A stretch of DNA of 21,168 nt from Clostridiaceae bacterium (GCA_904501685.1 CAJGBX010000011.1:1-21168); one strand, 5' to 3'. Numbered from the stretch's first letter, positions 6,543-14,576 are shown. Notes: generated from the sequence alone by a model not told the origin. Numbers and translations: made by a program.

Positions 6543-7931
6543 TTATTCTTCGGTTTTATCTGCAGCTGTCTTCTTAGCAGCAGGCTTTTTAGCAGTGGTA
6601 GTCTTCTTTGCGGCAGGCTTCTTTGCAGGAGCCTTCTCAGTCTTCTTCTCAACCTCGGCTACATCTGCAGAAGTCTTTACAAGCTCCATAGCCTTTTGAA
6701 CTGCCAAATCCTTTTTAAGGTCATCAGCAGGAACAGAAGCCTTAATCTTGTCAAGCTCCATGCCGTAATCCTTAGCCATCTTCTCGAACTCAGCGTTAAG
6801 CTCGTCCTCTGTAATCTCGATATTCTCAAGCTCAGCAATCTTTTCTAATGCCAAGCGAATCTTGACCTGCATCTCAGCCTGCGGTTTAAAGGTATCCTTA
6901 AAGCTATCAATAGTTCCGCCCATATACTTTAAGTAAGTACCGAGGTCCATACCCTGAGCCTGAAGTCTATATGCAAACTCTTCAACGCTCTGCTTTGCAC
7001 GGTTCTCAATCAATGCCTCGGGTATCTCAGCCTTAACCAACTCAATAAGCTGTTCAACAAGCTGATTTTCAACGTCAGCATCTGCCTGAGCAGTCTTTCT
7101 CTCTAATGCCTTTGCTTTTAAGTCTGCCTTGTACTCGGCCAAGGTATCAAACTCACTGACGTCCTTCGCAAAATCATCATCAATGGCAGGCAATTCCTTA
7201 ACCTTAAGCTCGTGAAGCTTACACTTAAAGGTAGCAGCCTTGCCCTTCAAATCCTCTGAATGATACTCCTCAGGGAAAGTAACGTTTACATCAAACTCAT
7301 CACCGGCTGTGTGACCGACAATCTGGTCCTCAAAGCCGGGAATAAAGGAACCCGAGCCAAGCTCTAACGAATAAGACTCACCCTTGCCGCCTTCAAAAGC
7401 AACGCCGTCACAGAAGCCTTCATAATCAATAACTGCTGTATCGTGAAGCTCTGCAGCACGCTCAACTGTAACCATTCTTGAGTTACGGTCGGCAATAGCC
7501 TTAACCTCAGCCTCAATTTCCTCGTCAGTAACAACTGCGATAACCTTCTCAGCCTTCAAGTTCTTGTAGCCGTCGATTTCAACCTCAGGCATAACGGTGA
7601 TAACAACCTTGAACTCTACACCCTCTTGCTTACTGATTTTAACAAGGTCAAAATCAATCTTGTCATCAACAAACTGCAGCTTAGACTCTGGAATAGCCTC
7701 ATCAACAGCTACGGGGTAGAGAATGTTAAGAGCGTCCTCAAAGAAGACCGACTCACCATAGTATTTTTCAATGATACCCATAGGGGCCTTGCCCTTTCTG
7801 AAACCGGGCACGTTGATTTTCTTACCGTTTTCCAAATAAGCCTGTTTAATAGCCTCATTAAATTTTTCGGCATCAACAGTGATTACCAGCTCATAACGGT
7901 TTGTTTCTTTTTTACTGAATTCCTTAAGCAT
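6543..7931 (-). CDS. tig: Trigger factor (ribosome-associated chaperone / prolyl isomerase)
   Basis: Trigger factor binds at the ribosomal exit tunnel and shields nascent chains. The N-terminal ribosome-binding domain carries the signature GFRKGKAP (43-50). A central FKBP-like PPIase domain follows (about 160-245, with FIPGFEDQIVG), then the helical C-terminal arms. At 462 residues it is longer than typical orthologues (about 430). The excess is a C-terminal tail of about 30 residues made of Lys, Ala, Pro and Thr, with the unit AKKPAAKKT repeated twice, resembling histone H1 tails. The ATG has a GGGAGG ribosome site 8 nt ahead. It is first in the tig-clpP-clpX cluster, linking folding and degradation. 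Confidence 0.95.
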   Translation of the reverse strand: MLKEFSKKETNRYELVITVDAEKFNEAIKQAYLENGKKINVPGFRKGKAPMGIIEKYYGESVFFEDALNILYPVAVDEAIPESKLQFVDDKIDFDLVKISKQEGVEFKVVITVMPEVEIDGYKNLKAEKVIAVVTDEEIEAEVKAIADRNSRMVTVERAAELHDTAVIDYEGFCDGVAFEGGKGESYSLELGSGSFIPGFEDQIVGHTAGDEFDVNVTFPEEYHSEDLKGKAATFKCKLHELKVKELPAIDDDFAKDVSEFDTLAEYKADLKAKALERKTAQADADVENQLVEQLIELVKAEIPEALIENRAKQSVEEFAYRLQAQGMDLGTYLKYMGGTIDSFKDTFKPQAEMQVKIRLALEKIAELENIEITEDELNAEFEKMAKDYGMELDKIKASVPADDLKKDLAVQKAMELVKTSADVAEVEKKTEKAPAKKPAAKKTTTAKKPAAKKTAADKTEE

Positions 7932-7960
7932 AACAAAATCCTCCCAAAAATTCTCAAAAT

Positions 7961-7989
7961 ACTATACCACATATTTGAAAATTTTTCTA
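7961..7989 (-). promoter_or_regulatory. Promoter of tig
   Basis: Minus strand TAGAAA (7984-7989), 17-nt spacer, TATAGT (7961-7966), with an extended -10 TGG just ahead. The predicted leader is about 23 nt. No heat-shock CIRCE or CtsR direct repeat was seen around it. Confidence 0.6.
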
Positions 7990-8100
7990 TAGTTTTTTTA
8001 TAAATTTTACATTATTTTCAAATTTTTATTAAAAATATCCATTATTGTACGAATTTTGCTTGTTAAATTCTTAACTTTTACTATAATAATTGAAAATTCA

Positions 8101-8784
8101 TCATAAAATAATCCTGTACGGCGTAAAATCAATACAGTCACACGAAACTAATTTTAGGATAATCCCATCATATTCATTTACCGATTTATGTAAACCCGAG
8201 CCATGAATATGACCATGATAAACGGTTTTGATATTGTGCTTTTTTAAAACATCCAAAATTTCATCACATTTTGAATTTTCATAAACCGGCGGATAGTGTA
8301 AAAACACTAACGGTGCAAGGCCCTTTTTTTCACAATCGGCAATCGACATTTCAAGCCGACCTGCCTCACGCAAAATTACCTTTTTTTCAGCCTCGGGTCT
8401 ATCAAAAAACCAACCTCTGCTTCCGCAAATACCGTAGCCTTCAGCCTCAATCGAATTATTAAATACACAACTGACGCTTTTTATACCATTTTCTTCAAAG
8501 AAAGCATTCAGCTTTTTCATTGTGCTCCACCACAAATCGTGGTTACCTTTTAAAATTATCTTTTTCCCGGGCAACGAGTCTAAAAACTTTAAATCCTTAA
8601 CCGCTTCCTCTAATTTGAGTGCCCAAGAAATATCACCCGGTATTACAACTGTATCATTTTCGCCTACTACACGCTTCCAATTAGCGGTCAAACGCTCTAT
8701 ATAATTTTTCCAGCCGTAAAAAACATCCATAGGCTTATCGGTATTAAGTGACAAATGCAAATCGGAAATAGTAAAAAGTGACAT
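8101..8784 (-). CDS. Calcineurin-like metallophosphoesterase
   Basis: A 227-residue cytosolic protein with all five metallophosphoesterase motifs in order: D8-x-H10, GD (50-51), GNHD (80-83), HYPP (163-166) and HGHIH (190-194). These bind two metals and hydrolyse a phospho-ester. It resembles the COG1768 group of predicted phosphohydrolases, in which the substrate is not established; I do not assign one. No signal peptide or membrane segment is present. The ATG is preceded by a strong GGGAGGGTGG ribosome site. It is monocistronic, facing the divergent DUF1540 gene across about 100 bp, and no clear terminator follows it. Confidence 0.88.
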   Translation of the reverse strand: MSLFTISDLHLSLNTDKPMDVFYGWKNYIERLTANWKRVVGENDTVVIPGDISWALKLEEAVKDLKFLDSLPGKKIILKGNHDLWWSTMKKLNAFFEENGIKSVSCVFNNSIEAEGYGICGSRGWFFDRPEAEKKVILREAGRLEMSIADCEKKGLAPLVFLHYPPVYENSKCDEILDVLKKHNIKTVYHGHIHGSGLHKSVNEYDGIILKLVSCDCIDFTPYRIIL

Positions 8785-8883
8785 ATGCCACCCTCCCTTT
8801 TTTAAGTTTATTCTACAGATTACGGGTTAAAATAAGTTTGTCCCAAAAGGACCTAAAACTAAAATATCAAGGAGATTAAAGCT

Positions 8884-9048
8884 ATGAACGAGAATTGCGG
8901 ATGCAAAATTTCAGGTATTAAGTGCGAGGTTGAATCCTGCCGTTATCACACCAAGGACAACTGCTGTGATGCAGGCTGCATCGAGGTTATTCACCACAAT
9001 GCAAAAACCTCTTCCGAGACTGCTTGCGGCACCTTCCAGCAAAAGTAA
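8884..9048 (+). CDS. DUF1540 domain Cys-rich mini-protein
   Basis: A 54-residue protein, the only supported plus-strand gene here. It has eight cysteines (5, 7, 14, 19, 27, 28, 32, 48) spaced as in DUF1540 proteins: CxVxxCxYH, then CCxAGCIEV and a terminal 'SETACGTF'. The pattern suggests a small metal-binding or redox knuckle; the biochemical role of the family is unknown to me. It has a clear AAGGAG site (8869-8874) 9 nt before the ATG. A bidirectional hairpin follows the stop. DUF1540 proteins are common in Clostridia and Bacilli, sometimes as tandem domains; this one has a single domain. Confidence 0.88.
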   Translation: MNENCGCKISGIKCEVESCRYHTKDNCCDAGCIEVIHHNAKTSSETACGTFQQK

Positions 9049-9063
9049 GGTAATTTTAACACA

Positions 9064-9116
9064 CAAAACGGACTGTCGTATTTCGGCAGTCCTGTTTTGC
9101 ATTATTCTCTTTATTA
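9064..9116 (+). terminator. Terminator between convergent DUF1540 and thrC
   Basis: CAAAACGGACTG pairs with CAGTCcTGTTTTG (9087-9099, one bulged T), followed on the plus strand by a T-rich tract (cattattctctttatt). It sits between two converging genes; on the minus strand the downstream tract is weaker, so it mainly serves the plus-strand gene. Confidence 0.72.
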
Positions 9117-10598
9117 AATTTTGAGAAATTTCAATACAACATCAATCATTTCATCTTTTTCGCAAATGTTGTTAAATCTTGGTGTGGCTCCCTTTAACGC
9201 CTTAATCGGAGCCGGAGCATCAACGCCGGTTACAGACATCAGGGATTCTAACATTTCAAACTCATCACTGCAGCATTTAGAATTGTCAATAGCTTTTAAT
9301 ACCGATGCCGAGAACTTATATGGCGAAGCAGTCGAAGCAATGACAGTCGGGGTTCTATCAGCGCTCGCTTTCACATAATCATCATAAACCTTAACAGCAA
9401 CCGCAGTATGGGTATCTAAAAGATAGTTATATTTATTGAACTTATCCTTAATGGTTTCCAAGGTGTTGGTATCATCACAGCAGCCGGCGGAATAAAGTGA
9501 CTGAAGCTGTTCCAGCATTTCGCCTTCAATACTGAATTCACCGGTCTGGGCCAAAGATTTCTGTAATTTTGCAGTGCCTTTGGCATCATTATTGCCAAGG
9601 TGATATAACATACGTTCAAGGTTACTTGAAATCAAAATATCCATAGAAGGAGATGCCGTAGTGAAAAACTCACGGTTGCGGTCATATTTACCGGTCTTGA
9701 TAAAATCGGTCAATACATTGTTGGAATTTGAAGCACAAATCAGCTTATTTATAGGCACGCCCATATATTTTGCATAGTAGGCGGCCAAAATATTACCGAA
9801 GTTACCGGTTGGAACAACAACATTAAAGCCATTGGTCAAATCCTCCCCGTTTTTAAGTAAATCGCAATAAGCCGATACATAATAAACAATCTGCGGAACC
9901 AAACGTCCCCAGTTAATAGAGTTTGCACTGGAAAACTCCATACCGTTTTCCTTAAGAAGTGCCTTAATACTGTTATCTGTAAAAATTCTTTTAACGCCGC
10001 TTTGAGCATCATCAAAATTGCCGTTAATTGAACATACAAAAACATTATTACCCTTTTGAGTATCCATTTGAAGCTTTTGCATAGGACTAACACCGTTATT
10101 GGGATAAAAAACTACGATATCGGTGTTTTCAACATCTGCAAAGCCTTCCAAGGCCGCCTTGCCGGTATCACCGGAGGTTGCAACCAATATAACCGTTCTG
10201 CCCTTACCTACCTTTTTAGCAGATGTGGTAAGCAAAAAAGGTAAAAGTTGTAATGCCAAGTCCTTAAATGCACAGGTGGGACCGTGCCACAGCTCTAAAA
10301 TATACTCACCGTTATCTAACTTCTTCAACGGTGCCGGACAGTTGTTATCAAAGGTGCCGTTATATGCACCGTTAACACAATATTCAAGCTCATCCTCGGT
10401 AAAATCGGTTAAATAAAGTTTCAAAACTTCCTTTGCACGACCAATATAATCAAGTGCTGCGATACGTTCAAAATCAGCTTCACACAAGCTAGGAATCGAC
10501 TCAGGAACAAACAGTCCGCCTTCGTTGGAAATACCCTGAGAAATGGCGGTAGCGGACGAAACCTTAATACTTGCATCTCTTGTACTTGTATACAACAT
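9114..10598 (-). CDS. thrC: Threonine synthase
   Basis: A 494-residue PLP enzyme that converts O-phospho-L-homoserine to L-threonine, the last step of threonine synthesis. The N-terminus MLYTSTRD and 'QGISNEGGLFVPE' (21-34) match the long ThrC class (fungal/E. coli-like, about 430-510 residues). The PLP lysine is K112 in GPTCAFKDLALQ. The phosphate-cradle loop is NFGN around 268-271, with an 'ATSGDTG' segment (140-146). The start is an ATG with an AAAGGATGG ribosome site. It has its own TTGACA promoter, whose -10/-35 overlap the end of the upstream dipeptidase gene. No leader peptide, attenuator or T-box is visible: the leader is only about 30 nt. Confidence 0.95.
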   Translation of the reverse strand: MLYTSTRDASIKVSSATAISQGISNEGGLFVPESIPSLCEADFERIAALDYIGRAKEVLKLYLTDFTEDELEYCVNGAYNGTFDNNCPAPLKKLDNGEYILELWHGPTCAFKDLALQLLPFLLTTSAKKVGKGRTVILVATSGDTGKAALEGFADVENTDIVVFYPNNGVSPMQKLQMDTQKGNNVFVCSINGNFDDAQSGVKRIFTDNSIKALLKENGMEFSSANSINWGRLVPQIVYYVSAYCDLLKNGEDLTNGFNVVVPTGNFGNILAAYYAKYMGVPINKLICASNSNNVLTDFIKTGKYDRNREFFTTASPSMDILISSNLERMLYHLGNNDAKGTAKLQKSLAQTGEFSIEGEMLEQLQSLYSAGCCDDTNTLETIKDKFNKYNYLLDTHTAVAVKVYDDYVKASADRTPTVIASTASPYKFSASVLKAIDNSKCCSDEFEMLESLMSVTGVDAPAPIKALKGATPRFNNICEKDEMIDVVLKFLKI

Positions 10599-10636
10599 AA
10601 CTTTGTACCATCCTTTAAAACACAGTTAACCCCTAT

Positions 10637-10665
10637 ATATTACATCAAAAACAATCATTTGTCAA
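10637..10665 (-). promoter_or_regulatory. Promoter of thrC
   Basis: Minus strand TTGACA (10660-10665), 17-nt spacer, TAATAT (10637-10642). It overlaps the last codons of the M19 dipeptidase gene, giving thrC an independent start. Confidence 0.72.
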
Positions 10666-11544
10666 AACCCTATTATAAAAATTATAGGAATTTTCGAAAA
10701 ATATTTTATTTAATATGCTTTCATATATACCCTTGTCGGTTAAAAAGCTTTTTAATTCAATTAAATGTGACGGTTTAAAAAGGCTTTTATGCATAACTGC
10801 ACCGTCAAAATCAGTACCTATGCACAAATTTTCCTCAAGCCCTAACTCTAAGCAGTGATAAACGGCATTATAAAAGCCCTCATACGGGTCTTCACCGATA
10901 AAATCCGGATAAACAGTCAAACCGAAAATACCTTTTTTCTCTTTTATTAATTTCAGCTGTTCATCGGTTAAATTTCTTGGATGATTAACTATAGAAAACA
11001 CGCCTGTGTGTGTTGCAATCACACTATCTGCTTTTTCGATTATCTCAAAAAAGCTTTTTTGATTGGAATGTGACAAATCAACAGTCAACCTTTTACGGTT
11101 GATTTCTTTCAATATATCCTTACCCAATGCAGTTAAGCTTCCGTCACCGTAGGAGCCTCCGGCTATTTCGTTATCGTAATTCCAGGTTAATGACACCGTT
11201 CTTATTCCGTCTAAATACAATTTTTCAACAAATCTCGGGCTAAATCCCGGTACACCGCCCTCAACCGACAGTAACGCTTTAATTCCGTCACCTTGAAGTG
11301 ACAAAGGATTAAAGCAAATATCAATTCCGGCAGACATAAGGCATCTTTTACCGTAACTCAAAACCTCGGTATACCGATATGCTGAATCTTTAATATCGGG
11401 ATGCAAAAACACAGCAAAGGTTTGAATCGCAGTTTGAAACGTTGATAATTCATCGGTATTTACCGCCAAGCTACCATCACTTAAGCTCAGCTTACGGTCA
11501 AACAGCTCGCAAAAAGTATCACAGTGTAAATCAAAAGTTCTCAT
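10645..11544 (-). CDS. Membrane dipeptidase-like metallopeptidase (family M19)
   Basis: A 299-residue zinc-dependent peptidase of the renal-dipeptidase (M19) family, acting on dipeptides. Motifs with likely metal ligands are H7-x-D9 (FDLHCDT), E95 (SVEGG), H159 (DLSHSN), H179 (ATHTG) and D245 within IGTDFDG. Length is normal for short bacterial members, and there is no signal peptide, so it should be cytosolic. The open frame reaches 11571, but the ATG at 11542-11544 has GGAG 9 nt ahead and begins the conserved MRTFDLHCDT. From that start it overlaps the yraN gene by 14 nt, suggesting it is the distal gene of the lepB-rbgA-rnhB-yraN unit. The substrate is not predictable. Confidence 0.88.
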   Translation of the reverse strand: MRTFDLHCDTFCELFDRKLSLSDGSLAVNTDELSTFQTAIQTFAVFLHPDIKDSAYRYTEVLSYGKRCLMSAGIDICFNPLSLQGDGIKALLSVEGGVPGFSPRFVEKLYLDGIRTVSLTWNYDNEIAGGSYGDGSLTALGKDILKEINRKRLTVDLSHSNQKSFFEIIEKADSVIATHTGVFSIVNHPRNLTDEQLKLIKEKKGIFGLTVYPDFIGEDPYEGFYNAVYHCLELGLEENLCIGTDFDGAVMHKSLFKPSHLIELKSFLTDKGIYESILNKIFFENSYNFYNRVLTNDCF

Positions 11545-11908
11545 TAAAATCAGCTCCAAATGCGTTTTCAAAATAATTCAACCGCATTGAACCGTTTAAA
11601 CCAACAAATACCTCAGCAACATCAAACCGAGGGCTGAGCCCAAAGCCATTGTTTTGTAAGTATATGCTTGCCGTAACAAATATTTTCCTCTGTTTTTCCT
11701 TATTAACATATTCGTAAGGACGAACATACGAGTTTTCCTTGCGAGTTTTAACCTCTACAAACAAAATTTCGTCATTATTTTCAGCTATAACATCAATTTC
11801 TCCAAAACGTGTACGGTAATTTTTCGCCGAAATAATATAGCCCTTACCCTTCAAATATTCAGCAACAAAAGCTTCGCCCGAATTGCCGATTTCCTGCGTT
11901 TTTCCCAT
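11531..11908 (-). CDS. UPF0102/YraN family nuclease-fold protein
   Basis: A 125-residue protein of the YraN (UPF0102) family, which has a restriction-endonuclease-like fold. The diagnostic residues are present: an E12 near the N-terminus (GNSGEAFVAEYL), GEID (36-39) and FVEVKTR (50-56), together forming a PD-(D/E)XK-type site. The cellular role is unestablished, though it usually neighbours rnhB. The ATG overlaps the rnhB stop as TAATG, so it is translationally coupled. It shares 14 nt with the dipeptidase start. Confidence 0.9.
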   Translation of the reverse strand: MGKTQEIGNSGEAFVAEYLKGKGYIISAKNYRTRFGEIDVIAENNDEILFVEVKTRKENSYVRPYEYVNKEKQRKIFVTASIYLQNNGFGLSPRFDVAEVFVGLNGSMRLNYFENAFGADFNENF

Positions 11909-12516
11909 TACTTGCCCTCAAAAAAACTTTTCAAAAAGCTTTTACGGTGAATCGGCAGGATGCCGTGTTTTTTTATCGCCTCATAATGTGCCGCAGTGCC
12001 ATAACCCTTGTGCTTTTCGAAGCCGTATTCAGGGTATTGCTTTGCATACTCTGATAGCAAACGGTCACGCGTAACCTTGGCTAGAATTGATGCCGCGGCA
12101 ATTGAACAGGATTTTGCATCACCCTTTACTACAGTTTCGCAAGGCACCTTTATATCAGTTGGTATACGGTTACCGTCAATCAACGCATAGTCAGCAGAAA
12201 TTTTTAAAGTATCAATTGCTCTATTCATTGCCAAGTATGTAGCGTTCAAAATGTTATATTCTTCAATTTCCTCTAACGTACCATATGCCACAGAATAAGC
12301 TACCGCCTTTTCGATAATCACATCAAAAAGCGCTTCTCTTTTCTTCTCGGTAAGTTTTTTAGAGTCATTCAAGCCTTCAATTTCACAGTTATCAGGTAAA
12401 ATTACCGCAGCTGCACAAACAGGACCTGCCAGCGGACCGCGTCCTGCCTCGTCAACACCGCAAACCAACTTAAAGCCGTTTGCTCTAGCTTGCATTTCAT
12501 ATGTAAAATCGGGCAT
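11908..12516 (-). CDS. rnhB: Ribonuclease HII
   Basis: A 202-residue endonuclease that cleaves RNA in RNA:DNA hybrids and initiates removal of misincorporated ribonucleotides. The GVDEAGRGPLAGP motif gives D22 and E23; D114 (LIDGN) and D133 (KGDAKS) complete the DEDD metal site, followed by the AAASILAKVTRD segment. The length matches short RNase HII proteins without the extra N-terminal domain of B. subtilis RnhB. The ATG shares a base with the rbgA stop (TAATG), with GGAGG ahead inside rbgA. Confidence 0.96.
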   Translation of the reverse strand: MPDFTYEMQARANGFKLVCGVDEAGRGPLAGPVCAAAVILPDNCEIEGLNDSKKLTEKKREALFDVIIEKAVAYSVAYGTLEEIEEYNILNATYLAMNRAIDTLKISADYALIDGNRIPTDIKVPCETVVKGDAKSCSIAAASILAKVTRDRLLSEYAKQYPEYGFEKHKGYGTAAHYEAIKKHGILPIHRKSFLKSFFEGK

Positions 12517-13373
12517 TATCTTTCCTCCGGAAATTCTAAAGTTATATTACCAAGCTTTCCTGAGCGATACTCATCCAAAAGCATTGTCGAAGCACGCTCA
12601 GTATCAACCGAGCCGCCGCGCATCATCATACCGCGTTTCTTACCGATAGCCTCTAACAAATCATAACTATCATAGTATTCACCAGGATTTACATTGTAAC
12701 GCTCTTTAAGTCTATCGGGATAGCCTATCATCATACATTCAAGTAAGCGTACCGCCAAAAGCTCCTTATCAATTACATCATCCTTAACAGCTCCGGTAAA
12801 CGCCAAATGCTCGCCTACTTTTTCGTTCTCAAACTTAGGCCAAAGTACACCGGGGGTATCAAGCAATTCAAGTCGTTCATCAATTTTAAACCACTGATTA
12901 CCCCTTGTTACACCGGGTTTATCGGCAACACCGGCCTTAGAAAGCTTAGACATTCTGTTTATAAATGATGATTTTCCGACATTGGGAATACCGACAACCA
13001 TAACGCGTAATGGCTTGCCGGTCATACCCTTTTTATCGTAAGCTTCCAGCTTATCCTTTAAAAGCATCTTGACCGATTTTACAAAATTGTCAACGCCTCG
13101 TCCTGTTCGGCAGTCCATCGGAATCGCAATGATACCCTCGCTTCGAAGTCTTGCAATCCACATATCGGTTGCAACCTTATCAGCCATATCGCACTTGTTA
13201 AGTAAAACAAGTCGAGGCTTATCTTTAACAATACCCGTCAGCTCCGGATTGCGGCTGCTGACGGGTATTCTTGCATCTGCAATTTCAGCAACGGCATCGA
13301 TAAGCGGTAAAACCTTTTCAATCTGACGTTCGGTCCTTTTCATATGACCGGGATACCACTGAATGTTCTGCAT
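12516..13373 (-). CDS. rbgA: Ribosome biogenesis GTPase RbgA (YlqF)
   Basis: A 285-residue circularly permuted GTPase that acts late in assembly of the 50S subunit. The motifs occur in permuted order: G4 NKCD (59-62), then G1 GIPNVGKSS (128-136), the G2-like PGVTRG (153-158) and G3 DTPG (172-175). The N-terminus QNIQWYPGHMKRTERQ is the family signature. The C-terminal helical domain contacts rRNA in characterised members. It is 14 nt downstream of lepB, and the ATG follows AAAGGA. Confidence 0.95.
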   Translation of the reverse strand: MQNIQWYPGHMKRTERQIEKVLPLIDAVAEIADARIPVSSRNPELTGIVKDKPRLVLLNKCDMADKVATDMWIARLRSEGIIAIPMDCRTGRGVDNFVKSVKMLLKDKLEAYDKKGMTGKPLRVMVVGIPNVGKSSFINRMSKLSKAGVADKPGVTRGNQWFKIDERLELLDTPGVLWPKFENEKVGEHLAFTGAVKDDVIDKELLAVRLLECMMIGYPDRLKERYNVNPGEYYDSYDLLEAIGKKRGMMMRGGSVDTERASTMLLDEYRSGKLGNITLEFPEER

Positions 13374-13387
13374 TTTATCTTATTCCT

Positions 13388-13993
13388 TTATTTATAAATA
13401 TTACCGATTTTTTTAAACGGGTATACACGATAAAGCGCCTTACCTAGAATTTGACGGTTATCAATAAGACCTATTGCCTCGGTTCTGCTGTCTAATGATA
13501 CCTGACGGTTATCACCAAGCACAAATACGTGACCTTCCGGCACCTGTAATGGATATTTGAATGAACCGTAATATCCGCCCGCTATAACCGCCTCGGTATA
13601 AGCATCTCCGACAAATTCATTACTGACCTTATTCATCTTCAATCGGCTTTCACCTACATACACACTACCCTCAACAATTTCTACCCACTGACCTTCGGTT
13701 GCAATAACTCGCTTAATAATGGGTACATTATCATAAACCTCACTCGAAATCACAATAATGTCACCGTATTCAGGAGTATAAAAAACATCTGATACTATAA
13801 TTCTCTCACCGTGCTGCAGAGTAGGATGCATAGAATCACCGTCAATTTTAACCTGACGGAAAAGAAAGGTAAACACTAGCAGCAATACCATAATTGTAAT
13901 TACGGCAGAATCAATCCATTCATATGCCTCTGTCCAAATACTTTTTGTTTCTTTAATTTTACCGTGTGTACGTTGTAAATTTTCATCCTGCAA
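13388..13993 (-). CDS. lepB: Signal peptidase I
   Basis: A 201-residue membrane-anchored serine/lysine protease that removes signal peptides from secreted proteins. A single transmembrane anchor lies around 28-45. Ser54 in GDSMHP is the nucleophile, Lys94 (IKRVI) the general base, and GDNRxxSxDSR is the conserved C-terminal box. The frame is open to an ATG at 14032, but that region holds the rplS terminator. A TTG at 13991-13993 has a GGAGGTGA ribosome site 8 nt ahead and is the much better start. It heads the lepB-rbgA-rnhB-yraN-M19 set. Confidence 0.93.
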   Translation of the reverse strand: MQDENLQRTHGKIKETKSIWTEAYEWIDSAVITIMVLLLVFTFLFRQVKIDGDSMHPTLQHGERIIVSDVFYTPEYGDIIVISSEVYDNVPIIKRVIATEGQWVEIVEGSVYVGESRLKMNKVSNEFVGDAYTEAVIAGGYYGSFKYPLQVPEGHVFVLGDNRQVSLDSRTEAIGLIDNRQILGKALYRVYPFKKIGNIYK

Positions 13994-14014
13994 CAGTGTC
14001 ACCTCCAATAATTT

Positions 14015-14050
14015 AAAAAAAGAAGGAAACAAGCTTTACCTGTTCCCTTC
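14015..14050 (-). terminator. Rho-independent terminator after rplS
   Basis: A 12-bp stem with two G-U pairs (14039-14050 against 14022-14034, TAAA loop) is followed by seven Us (14015-14021). It ends only about 10 nt before the lepB ribosome site, so lepB mRNA must come from read-through or a promoter inside rplS. Confidence 0.85.
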
Positions 14051-14059
14051 CTCAAAAAT

Positions 14060-14401
14060 TTAGATTTGCTCTTTAACCTTAGCTGCCTTACCGACTCTGT
14101 CACGGAGGTAGTAAAGCTTAGCTCTACGAACCTTACCATGTCTAATAGTCTCAACCTTAGCAACGTTGGGAGAATGTACCGGGAACACACGCTCAACACC
14201 TACACCGTAGGAAATACGGCGAACAGTGAAGGTTTCTGCGATACCGCTGTTATTCTTAGCAATAACAGTACCCTCAAACATCTGAATTCTTGACTTGTCA
14301 CCCTCAGTAATTCTTACATGAACACGAACAGTATCACCGATTTGAACCTTAGGTGCATCTGCCTTCATACTTGCGGCAGCCAAATTTTTAACGAAATCCA
14401 T
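14060..14401 (-). CDS. rplS: Large ribosomal subunit protein bL19
   Basis: A 113-residue ribosomal protein found at the 30S-50S interface. The sequence has the conserved IGDTVRVHVRITEGDKSRIQ, EGTVIA and TVRRISYGVGVERVFPVHSP segments. Length is normal for L19. The start ATG follows an AAGGAGGA ribosome site. It has a promoter and a leader of about 120 nt with hairpins, consistent with the L19 leader autoregulation described in Firmicutes, and an intrinsic terminator. There is no trmD or rimM next to it, unlike the order in many bacteria. Confidence 0.97.
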   Translation of the reverse strand: MDFVKNLAAASMKADAPKVQIGDTVRVHVRITEGDKSRIQMFEGTVIAKNNSGIAETFTVRRISYGVGVERVFPVHSPNVAKVETIRHGKVRRAKLYYLRDRVGKAAKVKEQI

Positions 14402-14524
14402 ACATTTTCCTCCTTAAATTTTTCATCAGACGTTCATACCCGAAAATCGACAGAGGACCGTCCGCTTTGGTGTCGTTAAAACGGCATCAAACCCATCGGG
14501 AAGGAACCCGACGAAATCAAATGC
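14402..14524 (-). ncRNA. Structured 5' leader of rplS (candidate L19 leader)
   Basis: The transcript between the promoter and rplS contains a 7-bp stem (14494-14513; CGTCGGG with CCCGATG, one G-U pair). A longer imperfect stem lies at 14466-14491, and short GC-rich pairing around GGACGGTCC precedes the AGGAGG. L19-leader autoregulatory RNAs are known upstream of rplS in Firmicutes. I infer a similar role from position and structure; I could not match the Rfam model. Confidence 0.55.
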
Positions 14525-14530
14525 TCAAGT

Positions 14531-14559
14531 ATATTACCATACTTTAACACAAATTGCAA
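14531..14559 (-). promoter_or_regulatory. Promoter of rplS
   Basis: Minus strand TTGCAA (14554-14559), 17-nt spacer, TAATAT (14531-14536), with an extended -10 TGG. It lies right after the rubrerythrin gene. Confidence 0.68.
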
Positions 14560-14576
14560 GTATTTTTTTAAATTTT

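Noticed and set aside
7932..8100. CIRCE or CtsR heat-shock operator at the tig promoter
   Set aside because: No match to the nine-base CIRCE repeat or the CtsR heptad direct repeat; only a plain promoter is visible.
8828..8874. Sigma-A promoter for the DUF1540 gene (TAAAAT at 8828 or 8860)
   Set aside because: The better-spaced pair (TTGTCC with TAAAAT at 8860) would start transcription inside the ribosome site; the other lacks a recognisable -35.
8911..9102. Minus-strand 63-codon open frame opposite the DUF1540 gene
   Set aside because: Shadow of the Cys-rich plus-strand gene, which has the ribosome site and recognisable family pattern.
10599..10644. T-box or threonine leader peptide before thrC
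   Set aside because: The promoter leaves only about 30 nt of leader, too short for either.
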